Positions 1-7,961 of a stretch of DNA of 64,000 bases are shown piece after piece. This stretch comes from Pedobacter sp. SYSU D00535 (lineage in GTDB: Bacteria; Bacteroidota; Bacteroidia; Sphingobacteriales; Sphingobacteriaceae). The notes under the pieces are model-generated. The model saw nothing but the letters and a program-made list of their open reading frames with translations, searched no databases and was not told the DNA's origin. The translations under genes were made by a program, and so were the position numbers. Where the stretch lies: assembly GCF_017355855.1 (NCBI RefSeq), contig NZ_JAFEWD010000001.1:186001-250000 (forward strand), given 5' to 3'. Numbering within the stretch: position 1 is the first letter of the stretch; each line of letters starts with the position of its first letter.

Positions 1-2
1 TC

Positions 3-671
3 GAAATCTGCAAGAACATCATTAAGGATTTTGAAGCCACCAATCCGAAGAAAAAGTACAAAACCGACCTGGAGGTTTTTATCCAGGAGTCGAAGCTGGA
101 AGACTTTTTCAACGAGCACGGTGAGACTATTTTTGTTTCGACCATCCACAAAGCGAAGGGCAAAGAATTCGACCATGTCTTTATGCTGCTAGAGAATTTT
201 GACATCGTGACGGACGCAGCGAAGCGCCAGTTATACGTGGGTATGACCCGGGCAAAACAGAACCTCAGCATCCACCTCAATGGCAACTATCTGGATACCC
301 TTTCAGCAGAAAACTTGGAAAGAGTCAGTGACAGCGGGACCTATTTGCCACCCGCCGAAATAACGATGCAACTTAGCTATAAAGATATCTGGCTCGACTA
401 TTTCATTAGCAAGCAGCAACTCATCTCGCAGCTGACTAGTGGAGAGTCGCTGATGCTAAACGGCGGCGAATGTTTGAATTCAAAGGGGCAGTGCGTTCTG
501 AAATTTTCCCAGAAGTTCCTGGATCAGATTGAGATGATGAAAGAGAAGAACTATGTGCCTAAAAGGGCTAGGGTGAATTTTATTGTATATTGGATTAAAG
601 AAGGAAGCACCCAGGAGGTTAAGGTTATTCTGCCAGAGCTTCACTTTGAGAAGGTACGGGGTAGTGTTTGA
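3..671 (+). CDS. C-terminal part of a UvrD/PcrA-type superfamily 1 helicase (5' end outside window)
   Basis: The reading frame is open from the left edge, so the start and the Walker A motif lie outside the window; about 222 residues are visible. Residues 46-60 contain STIHKAKGKEFDHV, which matches SF1 helicase motif V. Residues 77-86 contain LYVGMTRAK, which matches motif VI with its arginine finger. These are the signatures of the UvrD C-terminal ATPase lobe, so the protein should unwind DNA using ATP in the cytoplasm. The roughly 130 residues after motif VI do not resemble the usual PcrA tail. In Bacteroidota a long RecQ-family helicase with a UvrD-like C-terminal region exists and would also fit, but that cannot be decided from this fragment. 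No neighbour explains its role. Confidence 0.8.
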   Translation, partial: EICKNIIKDFEATNPKKKYKTDLEVFIQESKLEDFFNEHGETIFVSTIHKAKGKEFDHVFMLLENFDIVTDAAKRQLYVGMTRAKQNLSIHLNGNYLDTLSAENLERVSDSGTYLPPAEITMQLSYKDIWLDYFISKQQLISQLTSGESLMLNGGECLNSKGQCVLKFSQKFLDQIEMMKEKNYVPKRARVNFIVYWIKEGSTQEVKVILPELHFEKVRGSV

Positions 672-722
672 ATCGGCAGAGGCTCGATGGCATTTTAGCC
701 TCTGGTAGAAAAAATTTTCTAT

Positions 723-1469
723 ATGAAATTAAGTCTGTTTTTATTCCTTCTTGTACTAAGCAACAGTTGCCTGGCCCAATACTATAGCAGGGCCTTCGAT
801 GAACTAAAGACGTGCCGCACCATTCAGGAGGTTCAGGCGACCGTTCGTAAGTTACAAAGAGACGTAACTGAAGAAAGAATTAGCAGATCGATGGGATTCG
901 GATACCATTATACCTACTATGAATTTTCCCTGAGACCTGGCAACCGTTTGCAGAACTTCAGATTGTACCTGGTTTCGGAAAATGATACGCTCAGATTGGC
1001 AAAGTTAGAGGGCATGCATTGGAGGGGCCATGTATCAGAAAAGGACTTTTTGGTAAAAGACACAAAGAGTATCTTCGAGTTTTTGCACCAGCACCATAAA
1101 GTCTATAAGAGTAGCCTGACTATTAAGCGATTCGAAAAAGAGATAACCAATCAGCTTACCTACACTTTTGGTTGTGGTCTTGACGGATCGGATTACGCTA
1201 AAGAAGCTCGCTTGATGAAGAAGTATGTAGCTTCGAGTAACCAAAAGAAGCTCCTTAGCTGGTTGCGTTCTACTAATACGGAGTTGCAAGCTTATGCTGC
1301 CACTGGCTTAATACAGCTGAAGAACCAAGGACTTGAGCTGGGGCAGGAGCAGCAAAGAGCGTTAGATCATTTGACTAAGCTTAATCCGCCGGTTTTAACT
1401 TGCGCTGGTTGCATATATGGATTGACTAGGAGTGTTAGGGAGGTCTTGGGCATCGATGGAAATGATTAG
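723..1469 (+). CDS. Secreted protein of unknown function
   Basis: A 248-residue protein begins with a clear signal peptide: a hydrophobic core LFLFLLVLSN, then cleavage expected after LAQ near residue 19. I do not recognise the family. The first half of the mature part is mixed and rich in aromatic residues. The second half (about residues 150-245) looks helical and carries several cysteines, including a CAGC motif near residue 228, and its pattern of short amphipathic helices is faintly HEAT-like. It stands alone, 51 bp after the helicase stop, and is followed by a repeat-filled gap. Export through Sec to the periplasm or beyond is inferred from the signal peptide; no enzymatic motif is visible. 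Confidence 0.6.
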   Translation: MKLSLFLFLLVLSNSCLAQYYSRAFDELKTCRTIQEVQATVRKLQRDVTEERISRSMGFGYHYTYYEFSLRPGNRLQNFRLYLVSENDTLRLAKLEGMHWRGHVSEKDFLVKDTKSIFEFLHQHHKVYKSSLTIKRFEKEITNQLTYTFGCGLDGSDYAKEARLMKKYVASSNQKKLLSWLRSTNTELQAYAATGLIQLKNQGLELGQEQQRALDHLTKLNPPVLTCAGCIYGLTRSVREVLGIDGND

Positions 1470-1754
1470 GAGTGATTCCAGTACTTCATACCGAGGTGCT
1501 TCACGGCAACAGGAACCAGGGCGAGGCACATAGCTTAGTTAGATGTCCAAAATTTGATCCTTGCTGTTCGAGATGTTCTGCAAGGCATCTCGAACTTACG
1601 ATAAAAAGGGATTTGTAATCCCTTTGCTAACCGAGCATTGAATAAATCAGCTGCTGGTTTGAATTAGCAATTGCACCCCTGCTTTTTTCCGAGTCTGTCC
1701 AAAATTTGATTCCCTAAAATAGTGTGATTCTTCCCCTTGCTCACCTGGTATTTT
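1470..1754. other. Gene-free gap carrying palindromic repeats
   Basis: I see no credible gene between the secreted protein and the convergent plug-domain gene. The gap contains two perfect hairpins (1566-1595 and 1605-1625) flanked by a 15-base direct repeat at 1544-1558 and 1696-1710. A phrase near 1487-1500 (acttcataccgaggtgctt) recurs with small changes near 3140-3162. Confidence 0.7.
1544..1710. repeat. Palindromic repeat unit, copy 1, bounded by 15-base direct repeats
   Basis: The unit starts and ends with TGTCCAAAATTTGAT (1544-1558 and 1696-1710). Inside are two perfect stem-loops. The first, 1566-1595, has arms GTTCGAGATG and CATCTCGAAC around a 10-base loop. The second, 1605-1625, has arms AAAGGGATT and AATCCCTTT around the loop TGT. 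The first hairpin and the bases after the second recur at 3503-3532, 3713-3800 and, decayed, 5663-5691. The layout resembles non-autonomous REP-like mobile repeats, but no transposase is present here. Confidence 0.75.
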
Positions 1755-2924
1755 CTACATATTCAGCTTATTCATGTCCAAAGTTGTAGCAGATGGCGTG
1801 TAACCCCTTACCTTAAACACCTGCCTGTTAGCAGGAAGGTAATTTACTTCGCCGCCCCGCCGGGTATAAATTGCCAGGCCGCCGCCACCACCACCCCCAG
1901 GAGCGCCAAAGAAGGGTGGGGGATATGCTTTTACGATTGCTATATCTGGGATGGGTATATTAGCGATCTCCTGAGCGGACACCCTTATCTCATTGATGAA
2001 AAAGGTTACGGGTGAACCCCGCCAACGGGCTGTCCCCCCATTGAAACCTCCAGGTGTTATTTGTAAACCTGCAACCCTTCCCTGCAGATAGCTGAAAATA
2101 TCTGGAAAGGCTACCGCATGAGGATCTTCCATAATACTGATCAGCCGTTCGTTGCCCGACTGAAATAATCCGCTAACATATTCTTCATTAAACTGTTGGG
2201 CCGGACTTTTGGCGGTAGCCGTTACTACCACTGCCTGCAGTTCAATACCTGGGCCTGCAAAACTAGCTTCCGGAGCTTTGACGGGCTGGTCCAGACTTAG
2301 CCGCATAGCTGATGAAGGCGTGCCGAGATAAAATACTTTGCCCGCCACCGCTAAGGGTTTATAGGTGGAATCGAGTAGCGTACTGATACGGATGTTGAGC
2401 GGCCGCTTAGTGTTTCCCGGATCCGAAAAGGCCATCAGTGCATTGTCTTCAAATAGCCAGTTATTGATGGAAAACGTGCCGTTCTGTGATACGCGAACTT
2501 CCTGTTCGTCCCAATCCCCTGTTTTTGTAAGTAGCATAGCTTGTATACTGCCAATTTTCTTTGCGTCCTGTATTTCGCCTCTCACTTCGAAGAAGCGTTG
2601 TTGCAAACCTGCCAGTAGCGTGTATTTGCCTCTTGCCAGCGAATCAGGTAGATACAAGGCACCAGAGGCCTGTCCGTTGATCATGGGCCAGCGGAGCTGC
2701 GTACGTAGTCCTTGTTCGTTTTCGATAATGAGTTCCAAAGTTGCCAGCGACTGGTTTATTACCCGTCCGCTACTATCTTTGTAGTCAACCTTTACAATTA
2801 ACGAATCACCAGGTTGTAATACGTTCTTATTCAGTTGTATATCCAGCCGGTGCCCGTTTGGCTGTGCCTGTACGATACTCGTCATCAGTAGACAGGCAAA
2901 AAGGGATAAAATCACGCTTTTCAT
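1755..2924 (-). CDS. Secreted TonB-receptor plug-domain protein lacking a beta-barrel
   Basis: The 389-residue protein starts with a signal peptide (MKSVILSLFACLLMTSIVQA). Residues about 25-115 look like an extracellular Ig-like or MG2-type domain (LQPGDSLIVKVDYKD). From about residue 230 it reads like the start of a SusC-type receptor: a LQAVVVTA linker, then a plug-like stretch with LQGRVAGLQITPG and IAIVKAYPPPFFG. It ends soon after a seven-glycine run and a GLAIYTRRGG segment typical of plug ends. No barrel of 500-700 residues follows; the stop comes at residue 390 and the downstream DNA is repeat-filled. Related plug-only proteins occur in Bacteroidota. A role as an accessory to other TonB receptors is inference. 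The gene is monocistronic and convergent with the previous gene. Confidence 0.7.
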   Translation of the reverse strand: MKSVILSLFACLLMTSIVQAQPNGHRLDIQLNKNVLQPGDSLIVKVDYKDSSGRVINQSLATLELIIENEQGLRTQLRWPMINGQASGALYLPDSLARGKYTLLAGLQQRFFEVRGEIQDAKKIGSIQAMLLTKTGDWDEQEVRVSQNGTFSINNWLFEDNALMAFSDPGNTKRPLNIRISTLLDSTYKPLAVAGKVFYLGTPSSAMRLSLDQPVKAPEASFAGPGIELQAVVVTATAKSPAQQFNEEYVSGLFQSGNERLISIMEDPHAVAFPDIFSYLQGRVAGLQITPGGFNGGTARWRGSPVTFFINEIRVSAQEIANIPIPDIAIVKAYPPPFFGAPGGGGGGGLAIYTRRGGEVNYLPANRQVFKVRGYTPSATTLDMNKLNM

Positions 2925-3329
2925 GTAAATAAATTAAACAAAATTGAAGCCAGCAAGCGCTGACGAAACAGAAAAGAAGAATAAAACCAAAGGGGAGCGT
3001 TTTCGAAACGGCTAAGCATCAGAACACTGCCTTTGTATGATTAATGAACGGGAAAGGTGAATAAAAATTTTAAGAATTACAGAAAAACCTTCCTGATCTT
3101 ATTATCTCATTATAAAAGCAGATAGGGTATATTAGGTCAGTACTTCATACGCAGGTGCTTAATTTCTACTGTAATGGTCCTGCCGGAGCTGGAGTGCATT
3201 AATTAACCTTCTGAAATGTCCTGGGTTGTCCGTAGTCTGTCGCAATGGATTTGTGGGTAAAAGACTAAAGATTGGTAAATGGAAAAGTTTTCAAACTCGT
3301 GAAGCCGGCGCAGCGGTATTATCCACCTC

Positions 3330-3460
3330 CGCCTATCGGCACCTCCGCCAGCGGAGGACAGCGCTAATGATCCTCCTTTGCAAACAGAAGTATCTCTGCT
3401 TTTCAACCAAAGCTTTCTTAGGTTAACAGCTATCCCGGAGGTATGAACCGGGGCGAAGTA
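3330..3460. repeat. Direct repeat, copy A
   Basis: This stretch contains CACCTCCGCC, the palindrome 3342-3357, and then a run around atcctcctttgcaaa, gaagtatctctgctttt and ggttaacagctat. It matches 3880-4030 in the same order and orientation, with scattered substitutions and one 20-30-base difference in the middle. Confidence 0.75.
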
Positions 3461-3502
3461 AATCGGTGGATTAATCCTCCAGTGGCACTGGGCGATGCTG
3501 CT

Positions 3503-3532
3503 GTTCGAGATGTTCTGCAAGGCATCTCGAAC
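3503..3532. repeat. GTTCGAGATG palindrome, copy 2
   Basis: Perfect 10-base arms GTTCGAGATG and CATCTCGAAC enclose the loop TTCTGCAAGG, base for base the same as 1566-1595. The second hairpin that follows copy 1 survives here only as a fragment (gggatttgtaa). Confidence 0.8.
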
Positions 3533-3666
3533 TAAAGGATGAATAGGGATTTGTAACGCCAGCGAGAATGGCCCTTGCAATAAGCAATAGCGGTCCTATA
3601 ACTTTCGGTAGACATCTTCAATGGACGGACAATACTTAATGACAGCAGCAGCTGCAGCAGAGCTGT

Positions 3667-3800
3667 CCTCCGCTGGCGGAGGTGGCGCAGCCGGAGGTGG
3701 TTGAACCTTGCTGTTCGAAATATTCTGCAAAGCATCCCAAACTTTAGATAAAAAGGGATTTGCAATCCCTTTGCTGACTGAGCATAAAATAAACCAGCCG
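3667..3800. repeat. Composite palindromic repeat, copy 3
   Basis: A CCTCCGC-TG-GCGGAGG palindrome (3667-3682) is followed by a decayed GTTCGAGATG hairpin (3713-3742). Next comes a perfect hairpin, AAAGGGATT-TGC-AATCCCTTT (3752-3772), then a tail (gagcat, aaataaaccagc, cgctggtttgaat, agcaattg) that matches the tail of copy 1 at 1640-1675. Confidence 0.75.
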
Positions 3801-3879
3801 CTGGTTTGAATAGCAATTGAACCTAGTAAATTAATAGACACCAAATCATAAACAACATGAACATAAAAACCACCTCCGC

Positions 3880-4030
3880 CTGTCGGCTCCTTCCCGAAAC
3901 TTACATTCGGAACAGGCTCGCCAGCGGAGGACAGCATTGATGATCCTCCTTTGCAAATCGAAGTATCTCTGCTTTTTAACCAGCGTTCTCTTGGGTTAGC
4001 AGCTATTTTAGAGACAGGAACCGAGGCGAT
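3880..4030. repeat. Direct repeat, copy B
   Basis: Second copy of the segment at 3330-3460, carrying the half-palindrome gccagcggaggacagc and the phrase gatcctcctttgcaaa followed by gaagtatctctgctttt. A third, short remnant (cagcggaggacag) lies at 5586-5598. Confidence 0.7.
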
Positions 4031-4051
4031 CGCTAATCACCTCATCCCTAA

Positions 4052-4073
4052 CCCTTCTCCTCAAGGAGAAGGG
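4052..4073. repeat. CCCTTCTCC-TCAA-GGAGAAGGG hairpin
   Basis: A perfect 9-base stem with loop TCAA. It lies about 110 bases beyond the stop of the Hsp70-like gene on the minus strand. There is no T-run on either side, so it looks more like a repeat than an intrinsic terminator. Confidence 0.6.
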
Positions 4074-4186
4074 AACCACGGCGGTGCTACCGGATCTGAG
4101 GTGCCTTGGTGAACCTTAATCTGCCGCAAGTATCAGCCTTGATTGTGGGAGGCCTAGTTGTGCCCAGGACGAGCATTTTAGGATTG

Positions 4187-5452
4187 CTACTCCTTAAATA
4201 AGTAACCGCTGTAAGCCAGACCTTCGGCCACACTGATGAAATTATCTCCGGTGTGTATTGTACAATCCGGAAATTTAGTTTGGAAAAGTGTTTGAACTGC
4301 CTTCACCATCGAGCTTCCGCCGGTAAGGAACAGACTATCTATTTCCGCTGTTGCGATATTGTACGTTTTGAGGAACTGATCAAGGTAGCTGGATATTTTC
4401 GCTATATCTTTTTGTACTACTTTGTTGTAATCATCAAGTGTGATCTTTTCATCGATTTCGATACCCATATTGGAGTACTGAAAGGGAAAAGTGTCCGCCT
4501 CCGAAAGGCCGATTTTGGTTTTCTCAATGGACTTGAATACGGCGTAGCCCAGGTTATGGTCTACAAGGGTAAGCAGGTTCCTGAACTTCCTGTCGTTTTT
4601 GGAGTAATGGTAATATTCCTCCATACTTCTCCTGATTTTCAGACTGTTAAAAAAGTTCATCTTATCCCAGGTGCAGATGTTTTCGAACAAGGACATCGGC
4701 ACCTTGAGCAGCTTTCCCGGTGTTGCTTCGTATAGGGTGTCCTTGCCAAAATAAGGGGTTCCTTTAGTCCACATGAAGGAAGAATCAAAGCTGTCCCCTC
4801 CGATATAGATACCGCCGCTGGCAATCATATCGTTGCGACGATCGGTTGACCCTGCTTTCTTCGGGTCGAGCTCTAGAAAGGTAAAGTCTGTTGTCCCTCC
4901 ACCTAAGTCGGCAACCAACACTTTCTCCCGCTTCTTTATGGTTCTTTCGTATGCAAATGCAGCACCGATAGGCTCAAACTGGAAACGTACATCGCTGAAG
5001 CCAGCCATTGCTACCGCTTTACTAAGCCTCGTCTGCGCCAGGCTGTCTTTCGCTGCATTATCATCATCAAAAAACACGGGGCGACCTACCACTGCTTTCC
5101 GGCAGTCTACTCCGGTAATGGCATCTGCCTTACGTTTCAAGTCCTTCAGAATCAGAGCCACCAGGTCGGAGGCATTATAGCGCCTGCCATTTATCCGGGT
5201 TTCAGTAAAACTCGGCCTCGACAAAATCTGCTTGACCGATTTGATAAACCGGCCCTGCATTTCCTCTTCCAGGTAGGCTGAAATGGCCTTTTCTCCAATC
5301 ACTGGATCATCGCTTCCGGAAAACGAATGTGCAGGAAAATAGATAAGCGAAGGAACTCTGATGGTCTCAATAATCGCCTCTTTGTCCTCATCATAGATGC
5401 ACAGTACCGAGTTGGTGGTGCCGAAATCCAATCCGTAAAGAAAGTTGCTCAT
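4187..5452 (-). CDS. Hsp70-family protein, YegD-like, without substrate-binding domain
   Basis: The chosen start, ATG at 5452, gives MSNFLYGLDFGTTNSV, placing the phosphate-1 loop at the N-terminus as in the family; the longer frame adds 27 residues unlike any Hsp70. The product is about 421 residues. Other ATPase motifs are VADLGGGTTDF (phosphate 2) and LFLTGGSSMVK (adenosine site). The order, length and end (TGDNFISVAEGLAYSGYLF) resemble E. coli YegD, an Hsp70 homologue with only the nucleotide-binding fold. It should bind and hydrolyse ATP in the cytoplasm; the client is unknown. There is no DnaJ or GrpE neighbour. It is monocistronic and flanked by repeats. Confidence 0.85.
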   Translation of the reverse strand: MSNFLYGLDFGTTNSVLCIYDEDKEAIIETIRVPSLIYFPAHSFSGSDDPVIGEKAISAYLEEEMQGRFIKSVKQILSRPSFTETRINGRRYNASDLVALILKDLKRKADAITGVDCRKAVVGRPVFFDDDNAAKDSLAQTRLSKAVAMAGFSDVRFQFEPIGAAFAYERTIKKREKVLVADLGGGTTDFTFLELDPKKAGSTDRRNDMIASGGIYIGGDSFDSSFMWTKGTPYFGKDTLYEATPGKLLKVPMSLFENICTWDKMNFFNSLKIRRSMEEYYHYSKNDRKFRNLLTLVDHNLGYAVFKSIEKTKIGLSEADTFPFQYSNMGIEIDEKITLDDYNKVVQKDIAKISSYLDQFLKTYNIATAEIDSLFLTGGSSMVKAVQTLFQTKFPDCTIHTGDNFISVAEGLAYSGYLFKE

Positions 5453-5574
5453 AGTTAAAAAAGAGGCTCGTGCCGCAAACGAATTAAAAATGGATCGCAA
5501 AGGTAGGTTTTTCCGAATTATGAGGGGTAGCAAGTTTAGACGAAGGTAATAATGTCCCGAAAACTACCTTAGGG

Positions 5575-5695
5575 ACAGGATCCTCAGCGGAGGACAGTCT
5601 TGGACAACTTCCTACCACCGCTTCGGTTCGTCTCCTCAGGAAAGAGATAAGACATCCGTGCTGTTCAAAATGTTCTGCAAGCCATCTAGTTGCGT
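5575..5695. repeat. Decayed palindromic repeat, copy 4
   Basis: Between the Hsp70 and histidine-kinase genes lie the fragment cagcggaggacag (5586-5598), a degenerate ggttcgtctcctcaggaaag (near 5625-5645) and a degenerate copy of the GTTCGAGATG palindrome (5663-5691). All look like eroded versions of elements that are intact elsewhere in the window. Confidence 0.55.
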
Positions 5696-5708
5696 TCTCG
5701 GCTATAAG

Positions 5709-7673
5709 TTAGCGTTGGGTATGCGGTAGTCTGAACCAAAAGGAACTTCCTTCGCCTTCAACGCTGTCGACACCTATCTCGCCCTTATGATATTTGACGA
5801 TCTCTGAGCAGAGATAGAGGCCAATCCCAAAACCTGAAATGTGCCTGATACTGCTGTCGTTCACCCGAAAGAAACGGTCGAATAGCTTGTCTATATACTC
5901 CGGCTTGATGCCGATCCCCTGGTCGTTCACTCGCACTTCTACCCACTTGCCTGCTTCTTTGCAGGTTACCTCAACCTGGCTCTCCTTAGGTGAATATTTT
6001 ATCGCATTGCTCAAGAAATTATGAATCACCTGACCGAGTTTATCTCTATCCGCTTTAATTAGCAATGGCGGGCATGGACTAAAAATAAGTTTATGACTGT
6101 TAGACAACAGACTAAAATCATCCAGGTGCTCCTTAATTAATCCCGACAACTCAAATTGCGTCTCGTTCAGATGAACTTTTCCGTTCTCAAGGCGGGACAC
6201 GTCCAAAAATCCCTGAATGAGTTTTTCCATTTTTGTCACCTGAAGAAGTGACTTACTAATGAGATTTTCAGTAACTGTATCGCCGAATTGTGCCAACTTG
6301 CGATCGCTCAATTGCAGCAGCGCCTTCACTGAAGTTAAAGGAGTTTTAAGCTCATGGCTTACCATGCTGATAAAGTCGTTTTTCCGTTGGTCCTGCAGTT
6401 TTCTTTCCGTAATATCATCGAAAATAACCGCAACCTGGTTTGGTGCCCCACCTTCCATTCTGGAGGCATAAACGCTGAACCATCTATCGAGAGATTTGGA
6501 ATACCTCTCGAAGCGTAAAGGTTTCCCGGTTTCGGCCACCTTACTATATTGATCTATCCAAAACTGTTCTCCGCTGTTAACCAGACTTCTGAATGTTTTG
6601 CCGGTCGCGGCTGTCATGCCCGTCTGGCGCTCAAAAACATGATTGATTAAAAGATACAGAAGGTCTGCAGGCTGGTTTTGCTCATCGTAAAGCACCTCGA
6701 GAATACAAAATCCCTGGTCGATGTTATCAAACAGGGTCCTAAATTTATTCTCCGAGAGTCGGAGGGTTTCTTCTGCAATAGATCGCTGGACAGCGTCCCA
6801 GGTGCGTTCTGCCGCCTCTCGTGTTAGATAAATCTCGTCCTCAGTCCAGTTCCTTGGGTTCCGGTCGTGAACATACATGGCAGCAACGAAGCGGCTTTCT
6901 TTCAAAAGTGATACAGTTAGCACCGAACGGAACTGTAAGGCGGTGAATGCTGCCTGCATTTCTGGCGAAGCTGTTCGCGGATCGGTTAGCATATCATCAA
7001 TGACCAGGTTAACTCCTGTTCGAAGTGCCTCCAGAACATCAGCACCGAAGCCACTAAGATCGTGTACGCCAAGATGTGGTGGTACAGTTCCATCAGTCCA
7101 GTTATGTTCAGTTTTAAACCAACGCTGCTCCTTTTGGTCCACATCGCCATATCCAACTCTTGAAGCCTTTAGATGTTCTCCCAAAATTCTAGCAGCTTCC
7201 TTTTGAATTTCTCCCGGATTGGAGAGCTTCCGCAATCTATCACTGAGTTTTAAAAGAAAAGCCTGTTTGTTTTCAGCCTTGCGCAACTTTTCCTGCCCCA
7301 GGACATACTCCGTGACATCAGTTGCAGTTGTCAGGACTCCGTAAATCTCTCCCTGGCTATTGAAGCGCGGCTTGAAACAGACATTCAGGTATCGGTAGCC
7401 GCTTTCAGAATCCTTAATGCTAAGTTGAGTTTCGAGCCGGCTTTCGATATCCGACAATTGATAGAGTTGATTCAACTGCTGCGTAAGAGCGCTCCGGCTC
7501 TCGCTGCATACCAGATCACTTATAGGCGTTTTACTGATGATTGCTTGCGCCCCCAAAAGGGCAAGCATCTGCGCATTTGCTGCGACGACAATATGATCAG
7601 GTCCTGTGAGCACACAGGCACCGATCGGAAGACAGTCTACAAAGGCCTTTTCTTCAGAATTTACTTCGATCAT
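5709..7673 (-). CDS. Soluble PAS-GAF-PAS hybrid sensor histidine kinase
   Basis: The 654-residue protein has no membrane segment. Residues 9-125 form a PAS domain ending in TDVTEYVLGQEKL. Residues about 140-300 form a GAF domain. Residues about 305-425 form a second PAS domain ending in FDDITERKLQ. The HisKA box is FISMVSHELKTPLTSVK with the phosphorylated His at 440. The ATPase domain shows the N box (LGQVIHNFLSNAIKYS), G1 (VNDQGIGIK) and G2 (GFGIGLYLCSEIV). It should sense a cytoplasmic signal and phosphorylate a response regulator, but no regulator gene is adjacent. A perfect -7 motif TAACTTTG on the minus strand (7685-7692) sits only a few bases before the ATG. Confidence 0.92.
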   Translation of the reverse strand: MIEVNSEEKAFVDCLPIGACVLTGPDHIVVAANAQMLALLGAQAIISKTPISDLVCSESRSALTQQLNQLYQLSDIESRLETQLSIKDSESGYRYLNVCFKPRFNSQGEIYGVLTTATDVTEYVLGQEKLRKAENKQAFLLKLSDRLRKLSNPGEIQKEAARILGEHLKASRVGYGDVDQKEQRWFKTEHNWTDGTVPPHLGVHDLSGFGADVLEALRTGVNLVIDDMLTDPRTASPEMQAAFTALQFRSVLTVSLLKESRFVAAMYVHDRNPRNWTEDEIYLTREAAERTWDAVQRSIAEETLRLSENKFRTLFDNIDQGFCILEVLYDEQNQPADLLYLLINHVFERQTGMTAATGKTFRSLVNSGEQFWIDQYSKVAETGKPLRFERYSKSLDRWFSVYASRMEGGAPNQVAVIFDDITERKLQDQRKNDFISMVSHELKTPLTSVKALLQLSDRKLAQFGDTVTENLISKSLLQVTKMEKLIQGFLDVSRLENGKVHLNETQFELSGLIKEHLDDFSLLSNSHKLIFSPCPPLLIKADRDKLGQVIHNFLSNAIKYSPKESQVEVTCKEAGKWVEVRVNDQGIGIKPEYIDKLFDRFFRVNDSSIRHISGFGIGLYLCSEIVKYHKGEIGVDSVEGEGSSFWFRLPHTQR

Positions 7674-7902
7674 ATTTTCAATTTCAAAGTTATCCTATTT
7701 ACAGCCTATTATAAATTTTTTTCATGGAAAACAATTGATGGAAGCAGCGGTCCTGCCTGAAGGGCTTATGACGGCGTATTTGCTGTTGGAGATGTTCCTC
7801 CTTGGCTTCAAGATTAGTGGCTATCCGGCGCTTCAAGAGCACAAGCGAAGACGTTGCGGGAGTGTGGGAATGGGCAGCATACTCCATTTTGGCTGGTTTG
7901 CT

Positions 7903-7910
7903 TAAATTTG
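7903..7910 (+). promoter_or_regulatory. Candidate -7 element TAAATTTG
   Basis: Matches the Bacteroidota TAnnTTTG pattern, 52 bases before the ATG at 7962. No TTG lies at the usual 17-23-base distance upstream, so this is only a weak candidate. Confidence 0.35.
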
Positions 7911-7961
7911 TATTTTAACGCTCTAAAACTTATCGCAAAAAACAACCGGTCCATTACCTCC

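Larger units (their letters stand above)
2925..4186. other. 1.26-kb gene-free region built of nested repeats
   Basis: The open frames here are short, overlap on both strands and have no signal peptide or domain, so I call no gene. The region holds copies 2 and 3 of the GTTCGAGATG palindrome, two CCTCCGC/GCGGAGG palindromes (3342-3357 and 3667-3682), a duplicated segment of about 110 bases, and a CCCTTCTCC hairpin at 4052-4073. It separates two minus-strand genes. Confidence 0.75.

Noticed and set aside
3203-3937. Overlapping open frames on both strands in the repeat region
   Set aside because: They run through palindromes and direct repeats, have no signal peptide or domain and overlap each other.
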